From Rhizobiaceae bacterium (GTDB lineage Bacteria > Pseudomonadota > Alphaproteobacteria > Rhizobiales > Rhizobiaceae): 64,000 bases of DNA. The position numbers and the translations under genes were made by a program. Under the pieces are notes generated by a model. The model made no database searches and had not been told where the DNA came from. It was given only the letters and a program-made list of their open reading frames with translations. Shown one piece after another: positions 31,608 through 41,007 of this stretch; position 1 is the stretch's first letter, and every line of letters starts with the position of its first letter. Location of the stretch: positions 124,001-188,000 of the forward strand of contig JAEPMJ010000003.1 of assembly GCA_017644005.1 (NCBI GenBank), written 5' to 3'.

Positions 31608-32414
31608 ATGAAAATCGCAACCTGGAATATCAACGGCATCAAGGCCCGAATCGACAACGTTCTGCAATGGCTTGGCGACACGTCGCCCGACATTGCCTGC
31701 CTGCAGGAAATCAAATCGGTCGATGAGAATTTTCCGCGGATGGAGATCGAATCACTCGGCTACCATGTCGAGACCCATGGCCAGAAGGGGTTCAACGGCG
31801 TCGCAATCCTGTCGAAGATGCGTTTCGACGAGGTCAATCGCAGGCTTCCGGGCGATGACGATGACGAACAGGTCCGCTTCATCGAGGGTGTGTTTTCGGT
31901 GCGTGATGGCCATGGACGGCCGAAGGCGCTGCGCGTGGTGTCGCTGTATCTGCCCAACGGAAATCCTGTGGATACCGAGAAGTTTCCCTACAAGCTCGGC
32001 TGGATGGAACGGCTGGAGCGATGGGCGGAAGGCCGGCTGGCCTTCGAGGAACCGCTGGTTCTTGCCGGCGACTACAACGTGATCCCGCAGCCTCAGGACG
32101 CGAAACAGCCCGAGAACTGGGTCGGAGACGCGTTGTTCATGCCGCAGAGCCGGCAATCGCTGCGCCGCCTTGAAGGTCTCGGATTTACCGATGCCTTGCG
32201 CGCTGGCGACGATTCCGCCGGAATATACACATTCTGGGACTATCAGGCCGGCGCCTGGCAAAAGAACAACGGCATCCGTATCGATCACCTGATGCTGTCG
32301 CCGGAGGCTTCAGACCACCTTCGCGGAACGACAGTGGAAAAGCGGGTCCGGGCTTGGGAAAAGCCGTCCGACCATGTGCCTGTCATTGCCGATCTGGCAT
32401 TGGAAGCGGCTTAA
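31608..32414 (+). CDS. xth: Exodeoxyribonuclease III
   Basis: ExoIII is an AP endonuclease and 3'-5' exonuclease of base excision repair. The 268-aa protein shows all family motifs in order: 'MKIATWNINGIKARI', 'IACLQEIKS', 'RVVSLYLPNG', 'VLAGDYNVIP', 'DALR', 'FTFWDY'-like 'YTFWDYQAGAWQKNNGIRID' and the terminal 'KPSDHVPVIADL'. Length is normal. It starts directly after a short divergent spacer shared with the permease gene. The small secreted protein follows. Confidence 0.97.
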   Translation: MKIATWNINGIKARIDNVLQWLGDTSPDIACLQEIKSVDENFPRMEIESLGYHVETHGQKGFNGVAILSKMRFDEVNRRLPGDDDDEQVRFIEGVFSVRDGHGRPKALRVVSLYLPNGNPVDTEKFPYKLGWMERLERWAEGRLAFEEPLVLAGDYNVIPQPQDAKQPENWVGDALFMPQSRQSLRRLEGLGFTDALRAGDDSAGIYTFWDYQAGAWQKNNGIRIDHLMLSPEASDHLRGTTVEKRVRAWEKPSDHVPVIADLALEAA

Positions 32415-32498
32415 ACCGGGGGCATATCCGCAGACGGGTCGGCCGGCCCTTATTCGCACATTGGATGACCGCAATAGCCGTTTGTGCTAGGGTGGGCC

Positions 32499-32810
32499 AT
32501 GAAAATGCTGCTGCTCGGCCTTTCACTGGCTGGCTTGGTTGCCGCTTTTGCGGCCCCGGCCCGGGCAGACTGTCAATGCGTTGCGGCCGGCAAGAAATAC
32601 GGGCTGGGTGATGTCGCCTGCCTCAAACTGCCCGGCGGCGACCGTCTGGCACGATGCAGCATGGTGCTTAACAACTCCTCCTGGACGCTGTTGCAGCAAT
32701 CCTGCCCCTTCGCGATGGCGGATATCGATCCGGTACCATCATCACGGGCAGATGCGAAAGAGACGGCAACCGAAGTTGCCGCCGGCCGTTCGCATATCGA
32801 CAGGAAATAG
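32499..32810 (+). CDS. Small secreted cysteine-containing protein
   Basis: I do not recognise a family. The 103-aa product begins with a clear Sec signal peptide ('MKMLLLGLSLAGLVAAFAAPARA', cleavage near residue 23) and a mature region starting 'DCQCVAAGKKYGLGDVACL'. It has five cysteines (DCQC, VAC, RC, SCP), suggesting disulfides in the periplasm, then a polar tail. The start at 32499 drops five residues from the track's version, giving a standard signal peptide. It lies 84 bp after xth and converges on exoR with an 11-bp gap. Confidence 0.75.
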   Translation: MKMLLLGLSLAGLVAAFAAPARADCQCVAAGKKYGLGDVACLKLPGGDRLARCSMVLNNSSWTLLQQSCPFAMADIDPVPSSRADAKETATEVAAGRSHIDRK

Positions 32811-32821
32811 GGAGAGCGCTC

Positions 32822-33667
32822 TCAGTTGCTGGTCTTGTGCAGGAGATCGCCGGCAAGGGCGATTGCGGTCCGGCGGTCAGCCTCGCCTGCAATGGCGAAA
32901 GCCTCTTCCTGCATTGTCCTGATCCAGTCAACGTCGGCGACGTGTGCGGTCTCCAGCGCAGCGGTCATCATCGCAAGACCCTGGACGACCTTGCCGCTGT
33001 GGAACAGCATGTTCCCCAGCGTGGCCTGCGCTCCGGCGTGGCCCTTCTCGGCCGCCAGCTGAAGCCAGCGGCCGGCCTGGCGTACGTTCTTCCTTACGCC
33101 TTCGCCATTCAGGAACATGCGGCCGATCTCATACTGCGCAACCGGGTTGCGGTAGGTCGCGGCGGCGCGCATGTAATAGTCCTGCGCTGCAATCAGGTTC
33201 GGCTTCACGGGCGTGCCTTCGATGCCGGTCCTCAGATAGTTCGCCACCGCTACCAGTGCGTCGGAGACATAAGGCACGTCAGGCGAGCCGACTTCGACAT
33301 CCTGACGGACGATCTCGTTGAAGAACTTGAAGGCCTCGAAATCGTTGCGCTGCACTCCGTCGCCTTCGGCATACATGCGTGCGAGCTTCCAGCTGGCACC
33401 GATCTGGCCGTTTTCGGCGGCATAACGATAGGCCTCGACAGCTTCTTCCTTGTGGCCCTGCTTGTAGGCGGTGAAACCGAAACGGAATACCGCGAACGGG
33501 CTGCGCTCAGGTGCAGCAGCCACGGCCTTTTCGTCCAGTGCGTGGGCGTCAGGTGAAAGCGTAGTGGCTACCAGAACAGCAAGGCAGAGTGTCGTCGCGA
33601 CATTGCGCAGCACGTCAAACGCGCCGCCGATCGCCCCGATACCCTTTCCAGCTACAAACATACTCAT
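32822..33667 (-). CDS. exoR: ExoR-like periplasmic Sel1-repeat regulator
   Basis: In Sinorhizobium, ExoR is a periplasmic protein of Sel1-like repeats that binds and inhibits the ExoS sensor kinase of the ExoS-ChvI system, controlling exopolysaccharide, motility and symbiosis genes. This 281-aa protein has a signal peptide (ending 'SPDAHA'), then 'FGFTAYKQGHKEEAVEAYRYAAENG' and successive Sel1/TPR-like helices, ending in 'MQEEAFAIAGEADRRTAIA', closely matching my recollection of ExoR. I chose the ATG at 33667; the track's 33811 adds 48 unlikely residues. No strong ribosome-binding site is visible. The orthology claim is from memory of the family sequence. Confidence 0.8.
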   Translation of the reverse strand: MSMFVAGKGIGAIGGAFDVLRNVATTLCLAVLVATTLSPDAHALDEKAVAAAPERSPFAVFRFGFTAYKQGHKEEAVEAYRYAAENGQIGASWKLARMYAEGDGVQRNDFEAFKFFNEIVRQDVEVGSPDVPYVSDALVAVANYLRTGIEGTPVKPNLIAAQDYYMRAAATYRNPVAQYEIGRMFLNGEGVRKNVRQAGRWLQLAAEKGHAGAQATLGNMLFHSGKVVQGLAMMTAALETAHVADVDWIRTMQEEAFAIAGEADRRTAIALAGDLLHKTSN

Positions 33668-33870
33668 GGTTGGCTCTGAACCGCATCTTGTTGGCGCCCG
33701 ACGCATTCCAGAGTGCGTCCTGGCGTGGATGTGTCTCATCGGGTGCGCGTGTTTTATGGCGGGAAGTGGGCAATTTGGGCAGGCATGCCGCCAGTTCGTG
33801 CTTCTTGCCATGACTGTTGCGGAATCGTCACAAATCAGCGCGCCGTAGGCTCAAATCCTGCAATCCCGGG

Positions 33871-36774
33871 TCAGGCGGCGGCCTCCACACGCTGCAGTGC
33901 CAATTTGAGCCTGTCGCCGGTTTCTGTCAGTTCAGCGAGTTTTTCCCGGTCTGCCTCGACCACTTCCGCAGGCGCGTTGGCGACGAATTTCTCATTGCCG
34001 AGCTTCTTTTCTATGCGCGAGATTTCGCCCTGATTGCGTTCGATCTCGCGCTGCAGGCGCGCAGCTTCCGCCGACACATCAATCAGGTCGCCTAGCGGCA
34101 GGCAGATCGTCGCCTCACCGAGGACGATTTGCGCGGCACCTTTCGGTGCTTCGTCGGCGAAGCCGACTTCACCGGCGCGTGCCAGCCTGCGAATCGCCGG
34201 ATCATGCCGTGCGGCGCGTTCGCGCGTTTCGGAATTGGCACCAACAATCACAAGCGGCGCAACTGCCGCAGGCGGCACGTTCATCTCAGCCCGCACGGAG
34301 CGCAGACCGCTGACCAGCTCGATCAGCCAGTTGATTTCGTCCGCTGCCTCGTTATCGGCAAATTCGGGCGCCGGCCAGCCGGCATGGCAAAGCAGGCTCC
34401 CACGTTCGGTTTCGCCCGCCGTCTCGGCCCATAGCTCCTCGGTCATGAAGGGCATGAAGGGGTGCAAAAGCTTGTAGATTTCGTCGAGAACATGGGCCGA
34501 AACCGCCCGCGCCTCGGCCTTGGCCGCCTCGTCCTCGCCTGAATAGACCGGCTTCAGGAGCTCCAGATACCAGTCGCAGAACAGGTTCCAGACAAAACGG
34601 TAGGCGGCACTCGCCGCATCGTTGAAGCGGTAGGAGGTGATGCCTTCCGTCACCTCGGCTGCCGTGCGCGTAAGTTCGGTCAGGATCCAGCGGTTCACGG
34701 TCAGCTTGACACTCGACAGGTCAAGCTCGGGATCGCGCGCCATGCCGTTCATCTCGCCGAAACGGGTCGCGTTCCAGAGCTTGGTGCCGAAATTCCGGTA
34801 GCCGGCGATGCGGGCGGGGTCCAGTTTCACGTCCCTGCCCTGGGCTGCCATGATCGCCAGAGTGAAGCGCAACGCGTCCGCGCCGTATTCGTCGATCAAT
34901 TCAAGCGGGTCGATGACGTTGCCTTTTGACTTCGACATCTTGGCGCCGGTCTTGTCGCGAACGAGCGCGTGCACATAGACGGTATGGAAGGGTTCTTCTT
35001 CCATGAAGTGCAGGCCCATCATCATCATGCGGGCAACCCAGAAGAAGATGATGTCGAAGCCGGTGACCAGGACATCGGTCTGGTAATAGGTCTTCAGCTC
35101 CGGCGTCTTGTCCGGCCAGCCGAGCGTGGAGAACGGCCAAAGCGCCGACGAGAACCAGGTGTCGAGCACGTCTTCGTCTCTGGTGAGGATTTCGCCCGGC
35201 TTGAAGTTCTCGAGCTTCTCCTCGACCCAGCTTTTCCACGGTGTGTCGACCGCGAGGTAATATTCCACCGCGTCGTCCAGCGCTTCCTTCTCGGTCTTGG
35301 CGACGAAGATATGTCCGTCCGGGCCATACCAGGCCGGGATCTGGTGGCCCCACCAGAGCTGGCGCGAAATGCACCAGGGCTCGATGTTCTCCATCCAGTT
35401 GAAATAGGTGTTTTCCCAGTTCTTCGGCACGAAATTGGTGCGGCCCTCGCGCACCGAGGCAATGGCCGGTTCCGCGAGTGTCTTTGCATCGGCGAACCAC
35501 TGGTCGGTCAGCATCGGTTCAATGACCACGTTGGAGCGGTCGCCGAAGGGCTGCATGATCTTCTTGGATTCCACATAGGGAATGTCGTTGCCGTCCTCGT
35601 CCTTCACCGTGACGGCCAGGCCTTCGGCATTGATGGCATCGACGATGCGTTTGCGCGCCTCGTAGCGATCGAGGCCGCGATACTCGTCGGGCACGAGATT
35701 GATCGCGTCGACCTCCGCCTCTGCCGGCAACTCACCCGTCGTGGCAATCTGCATGGCCTGCGCGGCGCAATGCGCGTAAGGCTCGCCATCGTCACGCATG
35801 GCTGCACGCGTGTCCATCAATCGGTAGAGTGGAATGTTGTTGCGGCGCGCGACCTGATAGTCGTTGAAATCGTGCGCGCCGGTGATCTTCACTGCACCGG
35901 AACCGAATGCCGGGTCGGGATATTCGTCGGTTATGATCGGGATCAGCCGCCGGTGCTCCTTCGGACCGACCGGAATCTCACATAGCTTGCCGACAATTGG
36001 CGCATATCGCTCGTCGTCGGGATGCACAGCGACCGCACCGTCGCCCAGCATGGTTTCGGGCCGCGTGGTGGCGATCGAAATATAATCGCGCTCTTCCGTG
36101 AAGAGCACCTTTCCGTCCGCATCCTTTTCGACATAGGTGTAGGTTTCGCCGCCCGCCAACGGATATTTGAAATGCCACATATGGCCGGCGGCTTCCCTGT
36201 TCTCCACCTCGAGATCGGAGATTGCGGTTTCGAATTCGGGATCCCAGTTCACCAGACGCTTGCCGCGATAGATGAGCCCTTGCCGGTAGAGCGTGACGAA
36301 GACTTCGAGCACTGCGGCCGACAGGCCTTCATCCATGGTGAAGCGCTCGCGATCCCAATCGCAGGAGGCGCCGAGGCGTTTCAGCTGCTTGAAGATCGTC
36401 CCGCCGGACTCCGCCTTCCAATCCCAGACCCGCTGGACAAACTCCTCGCGTGACAAGTCGTGGCGGCGGATCTGTTTTTCCATGAGCTTGCGCTCGACGA
36501 CCATCTGGGTCGCGATACCGGCGTGATCCATGCCAGGTTGCCACAGCACATTCTTGCCGCGCATGCGCTCAAAGCGGACAAGAATGTCCTGCAGGGTATT
36601 GTTGAGTGCATGGCCCATATGCAGGGAACCGGTCACGTTCGGTGGAGGAATGACGATCGTGAACGGGTCCGCGCCGGGTTGCGAACCAGCGCCGGCGCGA
36701 AAGGCGTCGGCCGCATCCCACTTGTCCGTGATCCTGGGTTCGACGCTCGCGGCGTCATAGGTCTTTTCAAGCAT
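33871..36774 (-). CDS. valS: Valyl-tRNA synthetase
   Basis: ValRS charges tRNA-Val and edits mischarged threonine. The 967-aa class I enzyme shows the HIGH motif in 'PPPNVTGSLHMGHALNNTLQ' (near residue 50), the CP1 editing domain, 'SRQLWWGHQIPAWYGPDG', the KMSKS motif in 'GAKMSKSKGNVIDPLELIDE' near residue 615, and a C-terminal coiled coil ('LQREIERNQGEISRIEKKL'). It follows popZ and a small hypothetical gene on the same strand, the order usual in alphaproteobacteria. Confidence 0.98.
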   Translation of the reverse strand: MLEKTYDAASVEPRITDKWDAADAFRAGAGSQPGADPFTIVIPPPNVTGSLHMGHALNNTLQDILVRFERMRGKNVLWQPGMDHAGIATQMVVERKLMEKQIRRHDLSREEFVQRVWDWKAESGGTIFKQLKRLGASCDWDRERFTMDEGLSAAVLEVFVTLYRQGLIYRGKRLVNWDPEFETAISDLEVENREAAGHMWHFKYPLAGGETYTYVEKDADGKVLFTEERDYISIATTRPETMLGDGAVAVHPDDERYAPIVGKLCEIPVGPKEHRRLIPIITDEYPDPAFGSGAVKITGAHDFNDYQVARRNNIPLYRLMDTRAAMRDDGEPYAHCAAQAMQIATTGELPAEAEVDAINLVPDEYRGLDRYEARKRIVDAINAEGLAVTVKDEDGNDIPYVESKKIMQPFGDRSNVVIEPMLTDQWFADAKTLAEPAIASVREGRTNFVPKNWENTYFNWMENIEPWCISRQLWWGHQIPAWYGPDGHIFVAKTEKEALDDAVEYYLAVDTPWKSWVEEKLENFKPGEILTRDEDVLDTWFSSALWPFSTLGWPDKTPELKTYYQTDVLVTGFDIIFFWVARMMMMGLHFMEEEPFHTVYVHALVRDKTGAKMSKSKGNVIDPLELIDEYGADALRFTLAIMAAQGRDVKLDPARIAGYRNFGTKLWNATRFGEMNGMARDPELDLSSVKLTVNRWILTELTRTAAEVTEGITSYRFNDAASAAYRFVWNLFCDWYLELLKPVYSGEDEAAKAEARAVSAHVLDEIYKLLHPFMPFMTEELWAETAGETERGSLLCHAGWPAPEFADNEAADEINWLIELVSGLRSVRAEMNVPPAAVAPLVIVGANSETRERAARHDPAIRRLARAGEVGFADEAPKGAAQIVLGEATICLPLGDLIDVSAEAARLQREIERNQGEISRIEKKLGNEKFVANAPAEVVEADREKLAELTETGDRLKLALQRVEAAA

Positions 36775-36859
36775 TGGCAGCCCGCAAATGGAGGGAGTTC
36801 ATCGCGCCGGTGTAAACCGGAACGGCTGTGCCAAGTCAACGTAAAGCCACGGGATGGGC

Positions 36860-37189
36860 TTATTCGAGCTCCGCCAGGCGTTCGACCAGGTCGAATTCGA
36901 GACCGGCGTCACTTACCGTGACGTTTGCCACGCCGAAAACCGCCACGTACCCGGTTCGATCGAATCCGTATCCGTCTGCGTGTATGCGACCGGTCGTGAG
37001 GACGACTTTGCCGGTTAGCTTGATCGCATCGACCAGATCGGTCCACTGCTTCTCATTCGCGTAATGCGGATCGTGGTAGTGAAGCTTGCTCAACCAGTGC
37101 TGATGTACGCAGGGAAGACGTTCGCCGCCTACGTGAGCGAACCATGAACCTCGCTCTCCCTTCGCACGATATCGCGGGAGAGACGCCAT
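36860..37189 (-). CDS. Hypothetical protein, 109 aa
   Basis: I do not recognise this protein. It has no signal peptide or membrane helix, an N-terminal stretch 'GSWFAHVGGERLPCVHQHWL' with several His and Trp residues, and a C-terminal beta-like region ending 'LVERLAELE'. It is inserted between popZ (10 bp after its stop) and valS on the same strand, so it is probably cotranscribed with popZ. The frame is well formed and its codon use is slightly less GC-biased than valS. Confidence 0.65.
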   Translation of the reverse strand: MASLPRYRAKGERGSWFAHVGGERLPCVHQHWLSKLHYHDPHYANEKQWTDLVDAIKLTGKVVLTTGRIHADGYGFDRTGYVAVFGVANVTVSDAGLEFDLVERLAELE

Positions 37190-37198
37190 GCCCCTTCG

Positions 37199-37825
37199 TC
37201 AGCGCGCCGCGCCGCGTGCAACGCGTTCGATTTCCTCACGCACAAGGCGCTCGACCAAAACCGGAAGATTGTTGTCCAGCCAGTCCTGCAGCATGGGCCG
37301 CATCAGCTCTTCCGCAATTTCGTCGAAACTGCGCTTCTGGCTCGATGCGAATGCGTCGGAAAGCTCTTCGAACGCGGCCGCGACCTGACGTTCCGCAGTC
37401 TCGGAGATAATTGAATTCCGCTGCTGCGGCTGTGACGCCGCGGGTTCGAATTGCTGCCCCACAGGGCTTTCCTCGGGCGGCGAGTAATCCTGCACGGGCG
37501 GCTCGACGGCCGGAGCCACCGGCGGTGTGAAATCGTGCTGAAGGCTGTCCGAGACGTCACGCGCCGGCTCAGGCTCGGTGAGCTCGGTGCGGAAAGCATT
37601 GATGTCGGATGCGCCCGCCTCTGCGTCTGCCTCCGGATTATCGGCTTCGTTTATCGCGCCGCCGACATCATCGGGTTGCGTGAAGGCCGAGTCTTCATTC
37701 GCCGGCTGCCCGGCGTCGTTTCCTGCCGGGACTGCATGATCGCTGTCTTCGATAATTCTGCGGATCGATGCGAGAATCTCTTCCATAGAAGGTTCGCGCG
37801 CCGGAACGCTGCTCGCCTGTGCCAT
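37199..37825 (-). CDS. popZ: PopZ-like polar organizing protein (DUF2497)
   Basis: PopZ forms a polar matrix that anchors chromosome centromeres and recruits cell-cycle proteins; in rhizobia it marks the growing pole. The 208-aa protein has the family's two conserved ends, 'PSMEEILASIRRIIED' at residues 12-27 and 'EELMRPMLQDWLDNNLPVLVERLVREEIERVA' at the C-terminus, joined by a long acidic, Pro-rich disordered linker, exactly the PopZ plan. It lies upstream of valS as in Caulobacter. Function is transferred from the family. Confidence 0.88.
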   Translation of the reverse strand: MAQASSVPAREPSMEEILASIRRIIEDSDHAVPAGNDAGQPANEDSAFTQPDDVGGAINEADNPEADAEAGASDINAFRTELTEPEPARDVSDSLQHDFTPPVAPAVEPPVQDYSPPEESPVGQQFEPAASQPQQRNSIISETAERQVAAAFEELSDAFASSQKRSFDEIAEELMRPMLQDWLDNNLPVLVERLVREEIERVARGAAR

Positions 37826-38011
37826 TGGTCCGCTGCCGCCTCTTTTCCTCGCTCCGGCGTTTTCAACGCCGCTGTCCGGACAATCCGAATCACATAGAGG
37901 GTATAGAAAAGAGCGGCGCGATTTAATCCGCCCGGCGAATTAAACTTGCCGTTTCACACAGCAAAGAATTTGACGCCGCGGAACCGGAATTTGCATGTTG
38001 CTTGAGGAAGT

Positions 38012-39397
38012 CTAGCGGCCGTCGGGCGTGCGCAATCCGAACCACTTGTCCTTTACCGCGCGATAATGCTCGTCGGGATCATGTTCCTGAACCGCCAGCC
38101 CAAGCTTTTGTACCGACAGCCGGCCGATAGCGGACAGAATCGCATAGCTCGCGACAACGACGCTGTACTCCGCACTCACCAGACTGATCTGCGCCGCATT
38201 AACATTGGCTTGTGAGGTAAGCACGTCGAGCGTCGTGCGCTGGCCGACGCTGCGCTCGTCGATGACGCCGTTCAGAGCCAACTGCGCCGCCGACACGACT
38301 TCCCGGTTGGCAACAACCGATTCGCGCGCCGCCTGATATTGCGCCCAGGCCGACGCAACGGCGTTGCGAACCTGATCCCGGGTCACGTCGACATTGATGC
38401 GGGCCTGACCGAGCGATTCCTTGTTGCGGCGTACCGTCGCCGAAACGCGTCCGCCCTGATAGATCGGGACGCGTAGTGCTGCACCGATCGAAGCGGTGTT
38501 GCTTGCGCCATCGGATGGCAGCGCCGGCACGCCGCTGGAGAAGCTGCGGCCAACGCTGGCCGTTGCCGAGACGCCCGGAAGCATCGCGCCTTCGCTGGAT
38601 TTCACTGTAAAGGCTGCAGCGTCCACAAGATGCTCGGTCGCCATGATCGCGGGGTGCTGGCGCGCGGCCTCCGCAAAAGCCTGTTCGATCGAGCCTGGCA
38701 GGAGGTTTGCGACCGGACCAGCGCCCCGCAGTTTGCCGGGCCGCTCGCCAATGATCTGAACGTAAAGCGCCTCGCTGGCGAGCACCTGGGCGCGGGCCGC
38801 GCTCAGCTGCGCCACGGCCTGCTGCCGGCTTGCCTCGGCCTGCGCGACGTCGGTGCGGGTGCCCTCGCCGACATCGAATCGCGAACGCGCGGCGCGCACC
38901 TGTTCTTCGAGGAACTCAAGATTGCGCTGGCGCAGCACTGCGATCTGCCGGTCGCGGATGACACCCATGTAGGCCGACGCGGCGTCGAAAAGGGTGTTTT
39001 GTACTGCGTTGCGCAATGACTGCTGGGAAGCGCGCACCTGGGCTTCTGCGGCGGCAACGTTGTTCTTGGTCTGGAACCCGTCGAAAAGCGTCTGGTTGAT
39101 CTCGATGCCAAACGAACCGGAGGTGATCGAACGCCCGCCGAGCGCTGACGAGCGCGCGAAGGTGACGCCTGCCGTTCCGGCGATTGTGGGCCGGTAACCG
39201 GATTTTGCAATGGCCACGTTTTCGTCGGTCACGCGCACCCCGGCACGCTCCGCATTCAGGCTCGAATTGTTTTGATAGGCCTTGGCCATGGCCCCAGTGA
39301 TGGTTTCAGCGGAGGCAGGCGCAGAGATCATCAACGCCAGTGAGAGCATAAACGCGCTCGCGACGCTCCGTTGAACCGGGAACACAACCCACCTCAC
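38012..39397 (-). CDS. tolC: TolC family outer membrane channel protein
   Basis: A 461-aa outer-membrane efflux protein; TolC trimers form the exit duct for type I secretion and RND efflux pumps. A signal peptide ('FMLSLALMISAPASA') precedes the mature start 'ETITGAMAKAYQNNSSLNAE'. The two structural repeats are visible, with the conserved 'LFDGFQTKNNVAAAEAQVRAS' in the first and 'PIYQGGRVSATVRRNKESLGQ' in the second, plus 'RTTLDVLTSQANVNAAQISLVSA' near the end. It lies between pcm and popZ on the same strand, with 160-190 bp gaps suggesting its own promoter. Confidence 0.92.
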   Translation of the reverse strand: MRWVVFPVQRSVASAFMLSLALMISAPASAETITGAMAKAYQNNSSLNAERAGVRVTDENVAIAKSGYRPTIAGTAGVTFARSSALGGRSITSGSFGIEINQTLFDGFQTKNNVAAAEAQVRASQQSLRNAVQNTLFDAASAYMGVIRDRQIAVLRQRNLEFLEEQVRAARSRFDVGEGTRTDVAQAEASRQQAVAQLSAARAQVLASEALYVQIIGERPGKLRGAGPVANLLPGSIEQAFAEAARQHPAIMATEHLVDAAAFTVKSSEGAMLPGVSATASVGRSFSSGVPALPSDGASNTASIGAALRVPIYQGGRVSATVRRNKESLGQARINVDVTRDQVRNAVASAWAQYQAARESVVANREVVSAAQLALNGVIDERSVGQRTTLDVLTSQANVNAAQISLVSAEYSVVVASYAILSAIGRLSVQKLGLAVQEHDPDEHYRAVKDKWFGLRTPDGR

Positions 39398-39561
39398 TTA
39401 CAGCCGGACAGCAACCGGCCAAACAATGCACAGACGACCTGGAGAGTCCCCTCACCCGAGGCCAGGTTAATGGCTACACGGCAGATGTAGTGAGTTCAAG
39501 AAACAATGTAAGGGGCGGATTTAAACCAGTCCACGGAATTGTCATGTGTTGCGGCAAGGCC

Positions 39562-40236
39562 TCAGAACTGGAACTCTGCTGCGCGCCTGAAACCCGGCAG
39601 CGGGCGGACCGCTGCATTGAAGGCCTTGCGTCCGCTGATTACGCCGTCCGCATTGTAGAATATATGCGCGGCGCCCGCGTTACCGTTGCCGACAACCGCG
39701 ACGAGACGACCGCCATCGCGCAATTGCCGCAACAGATCGTCCGGCACCTGATCGACCGCACCTTCAACGATGATCACATCGAATGGCGCCTCGTCCGGGC
39801 ATCCGGCCTGAAGCTGGCCGGTAACAACCGCGACATTGTCATAGCCGAGCTCGGTGAGTTTGCCGGTCGCGCTGGCCGCGAGGTCCTCGTCGCATTCCAG
39901 CGCGATCACCGAACTCGCCAGTTGCGACAGCACCGCGCTGGAATAGCCGGTGGCGCAACCGACATCGAGCACGAAATCCCCGGATTCGATCTCGGCCAGC
40001 TGAACCAGTTTGGCAAAAGGCGAAGGTTCCATCAGATAGCGGGCAGGCTCATCCGACGCCCCATCCGCAACGAAAATATCCTCGTCGATATAGGCCAGTT
40101 CGGCTCGCGACCTGGGGACAAATTCCTCGCGCGGCACGGAGAGCATCGCATTCAGCACCGGCGCGCTTGTCACGTCGGTGGTGCGCAGCTGCCCGTCGAC
40201 CATCTTTATCCTGCGCTGTTCGAAATCGCCGATCAT
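39562..40236 (-). CDS. pcm: Protein-L-isoaspartate O-methyltransferase
   Basis: PCMT uses SAM to methylate isoaspartyl residues in aged proteins so that they can be repaired. The 224-aa protein begins 'MIGDFEQRRIKMVDGQLRTTDV' and has the SAM loop 'GDFVLDVGCATGYSSAVLSQL', later 'FDVIIVEGAVDQVPDDLLRQL' and 'GGRLVAVVG'. The track's 287-aa ORF reads back through the tRNA-Cys gene; I use the ATG at 40236. The alphaproteobacterial version lacks some features of E. coli Pcm and its enzymatic activity should be taken as family inference. It precedes tolC. Confidence 0.88.
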   Translation of the reverse strand: MIGDFEQRRIKMVDGQLRTTDVTSAPVLNAMLSVPREEFVPRSRAELAYIDEDIFVADGASDEPARYLMEPSPFAKLVQLAEIESGDFVLDVGCATGYSSAVLSQLASSVIALECDEDLAASATGKLTELGYDNVAVVTGQLQAGCPDEAPFDVIIVEGAVDQVPDDLLRQLRDGGRLVAVVGNGNAGAAHIFYNADGVISGRKAFNAAVRPLPGFRRAAEFQF

Positions 40237-40321
40237 AGTCGTTACCGCCCGGTTGCAGCGCTGGCGCGCCATGCTCTCATGCAACACCGGCTGGTGCCGG
40301 ATCGCAAGCTCTAGTGTGAAT

Positions 40322-40395
40322 TGGAGGCCTCGCCCGGAATCGAACCGGGGTGCAAGGATTTGCAGTCCTCTGCGTAACCACTCCGCCACGAGGCC
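40322..40395 (-). tRNA. tRNA-Cys (GCA anticodon)
   Basis: Read on the minus strand the gene runs from GGCCTCGTGGCGGAGTGG to CGAGGCCTCCA. Acceptor arms GGCCTCG and CGAGGCC pair over 7 bp, the discriminator is T and CCA is encoded. The anticodon loop is ACTGCAAAT with anticodon GCA, and the T-arm holds GGTTCGAATCC. It lies between the pcm start and a small membrane-protein gene. Confidence 0.97.
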
Positions 40396-40505
40396 CCGCT
40401 GCTCGGCGCAGCGCAGGCGGATCAATAGGTTGGGGCGAATCCTGCGTCAAGCCGGAGCAAGCGGTTCTGAAGAGAATCCTCGCCGCGTTCTGAAGATTTC
40501 GTTTG

Positions 40506-40829
40506 TCAGCCCCGATTCCGCGCCCGCCGGGCGCGGCGTTGCCCCCACCACAGCACGATTCGCCTGCGCAGACGGCGAAAAGCGGCAAAATCATAAGACA
40601 GGATGAGCGCGCCCAGGGGAATCATCCAGAAGCCGAGCACCGGCAGGAAGCCCAAAGTGCCCAGCAGCATGAGGCCGACACCGAGCACCGTGCGGGCCAA
40701 CCGCGACCGCGGCAGGGCGACTTCGCGGCCCAGAAAACGCAAACGCACCGGCTTCATGGCGTGCGGCAACTCGCCCTGCACGCCGGCACCACCGCCTTCG
40801 GACATGTTATTCGGGTCGGACTTGGCCAT
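40506..40829 (-). CDS. Small membrane protein, PGPGW-like
   Basis: A protein of about 107 aa with a polar N-terminus, one or two hydrophobic helices ('ARTVLGVGLMLLGTLGFLPVLGFWMIPLGALILSYD') and a strongly basic tail ('LRRRIVLWWGQRRARRARNRG'). The layout resembles PGPGW-motif membrane proteins, although the exact PGPGW string is replaced by PVLGFW. Function is unknown. Several in-frame ATG codons exist (40829, 40805, 40757) and none has a strong ribosome-binding site; the track's 40919 start is unlikely. Confidence 0.6.
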   Translation of the reverse strand: MAKSDPNNMSEGGGAGVQGELPHAMKPVRLRFLGREVALPRSRLARTVLGVGLMLLGTLGFLPVLGFWMIPLGALILSYDFAAFRRLRRRIVLWWGQRRARRARNRG

Positions 40830-41007
40830 TCGCCACCAGATGCAATTGCCGATACGCTGCCAGCTGTCGCGGAGCTTTCCGGCCGATATGTGAGGTGATT
40901 TGGCCCGCATTGCGAGCAAAATCGCGGTGCGGCATTTTTTGCCGGTAGCGCGCTTTGCAAAGCCGAACCGGTTTGCTATAGGCTCCGCCGTTCGCGAGCA
41001 CGGCTGT

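Noticed and set aside
37920-37945. TTAA...TTAA pair upstream of popZ, considered as a CtrA site
   Set aside because: The two TTAA halves are 13 bp apart rather than 7, so it does not fit the CtrA consensus.
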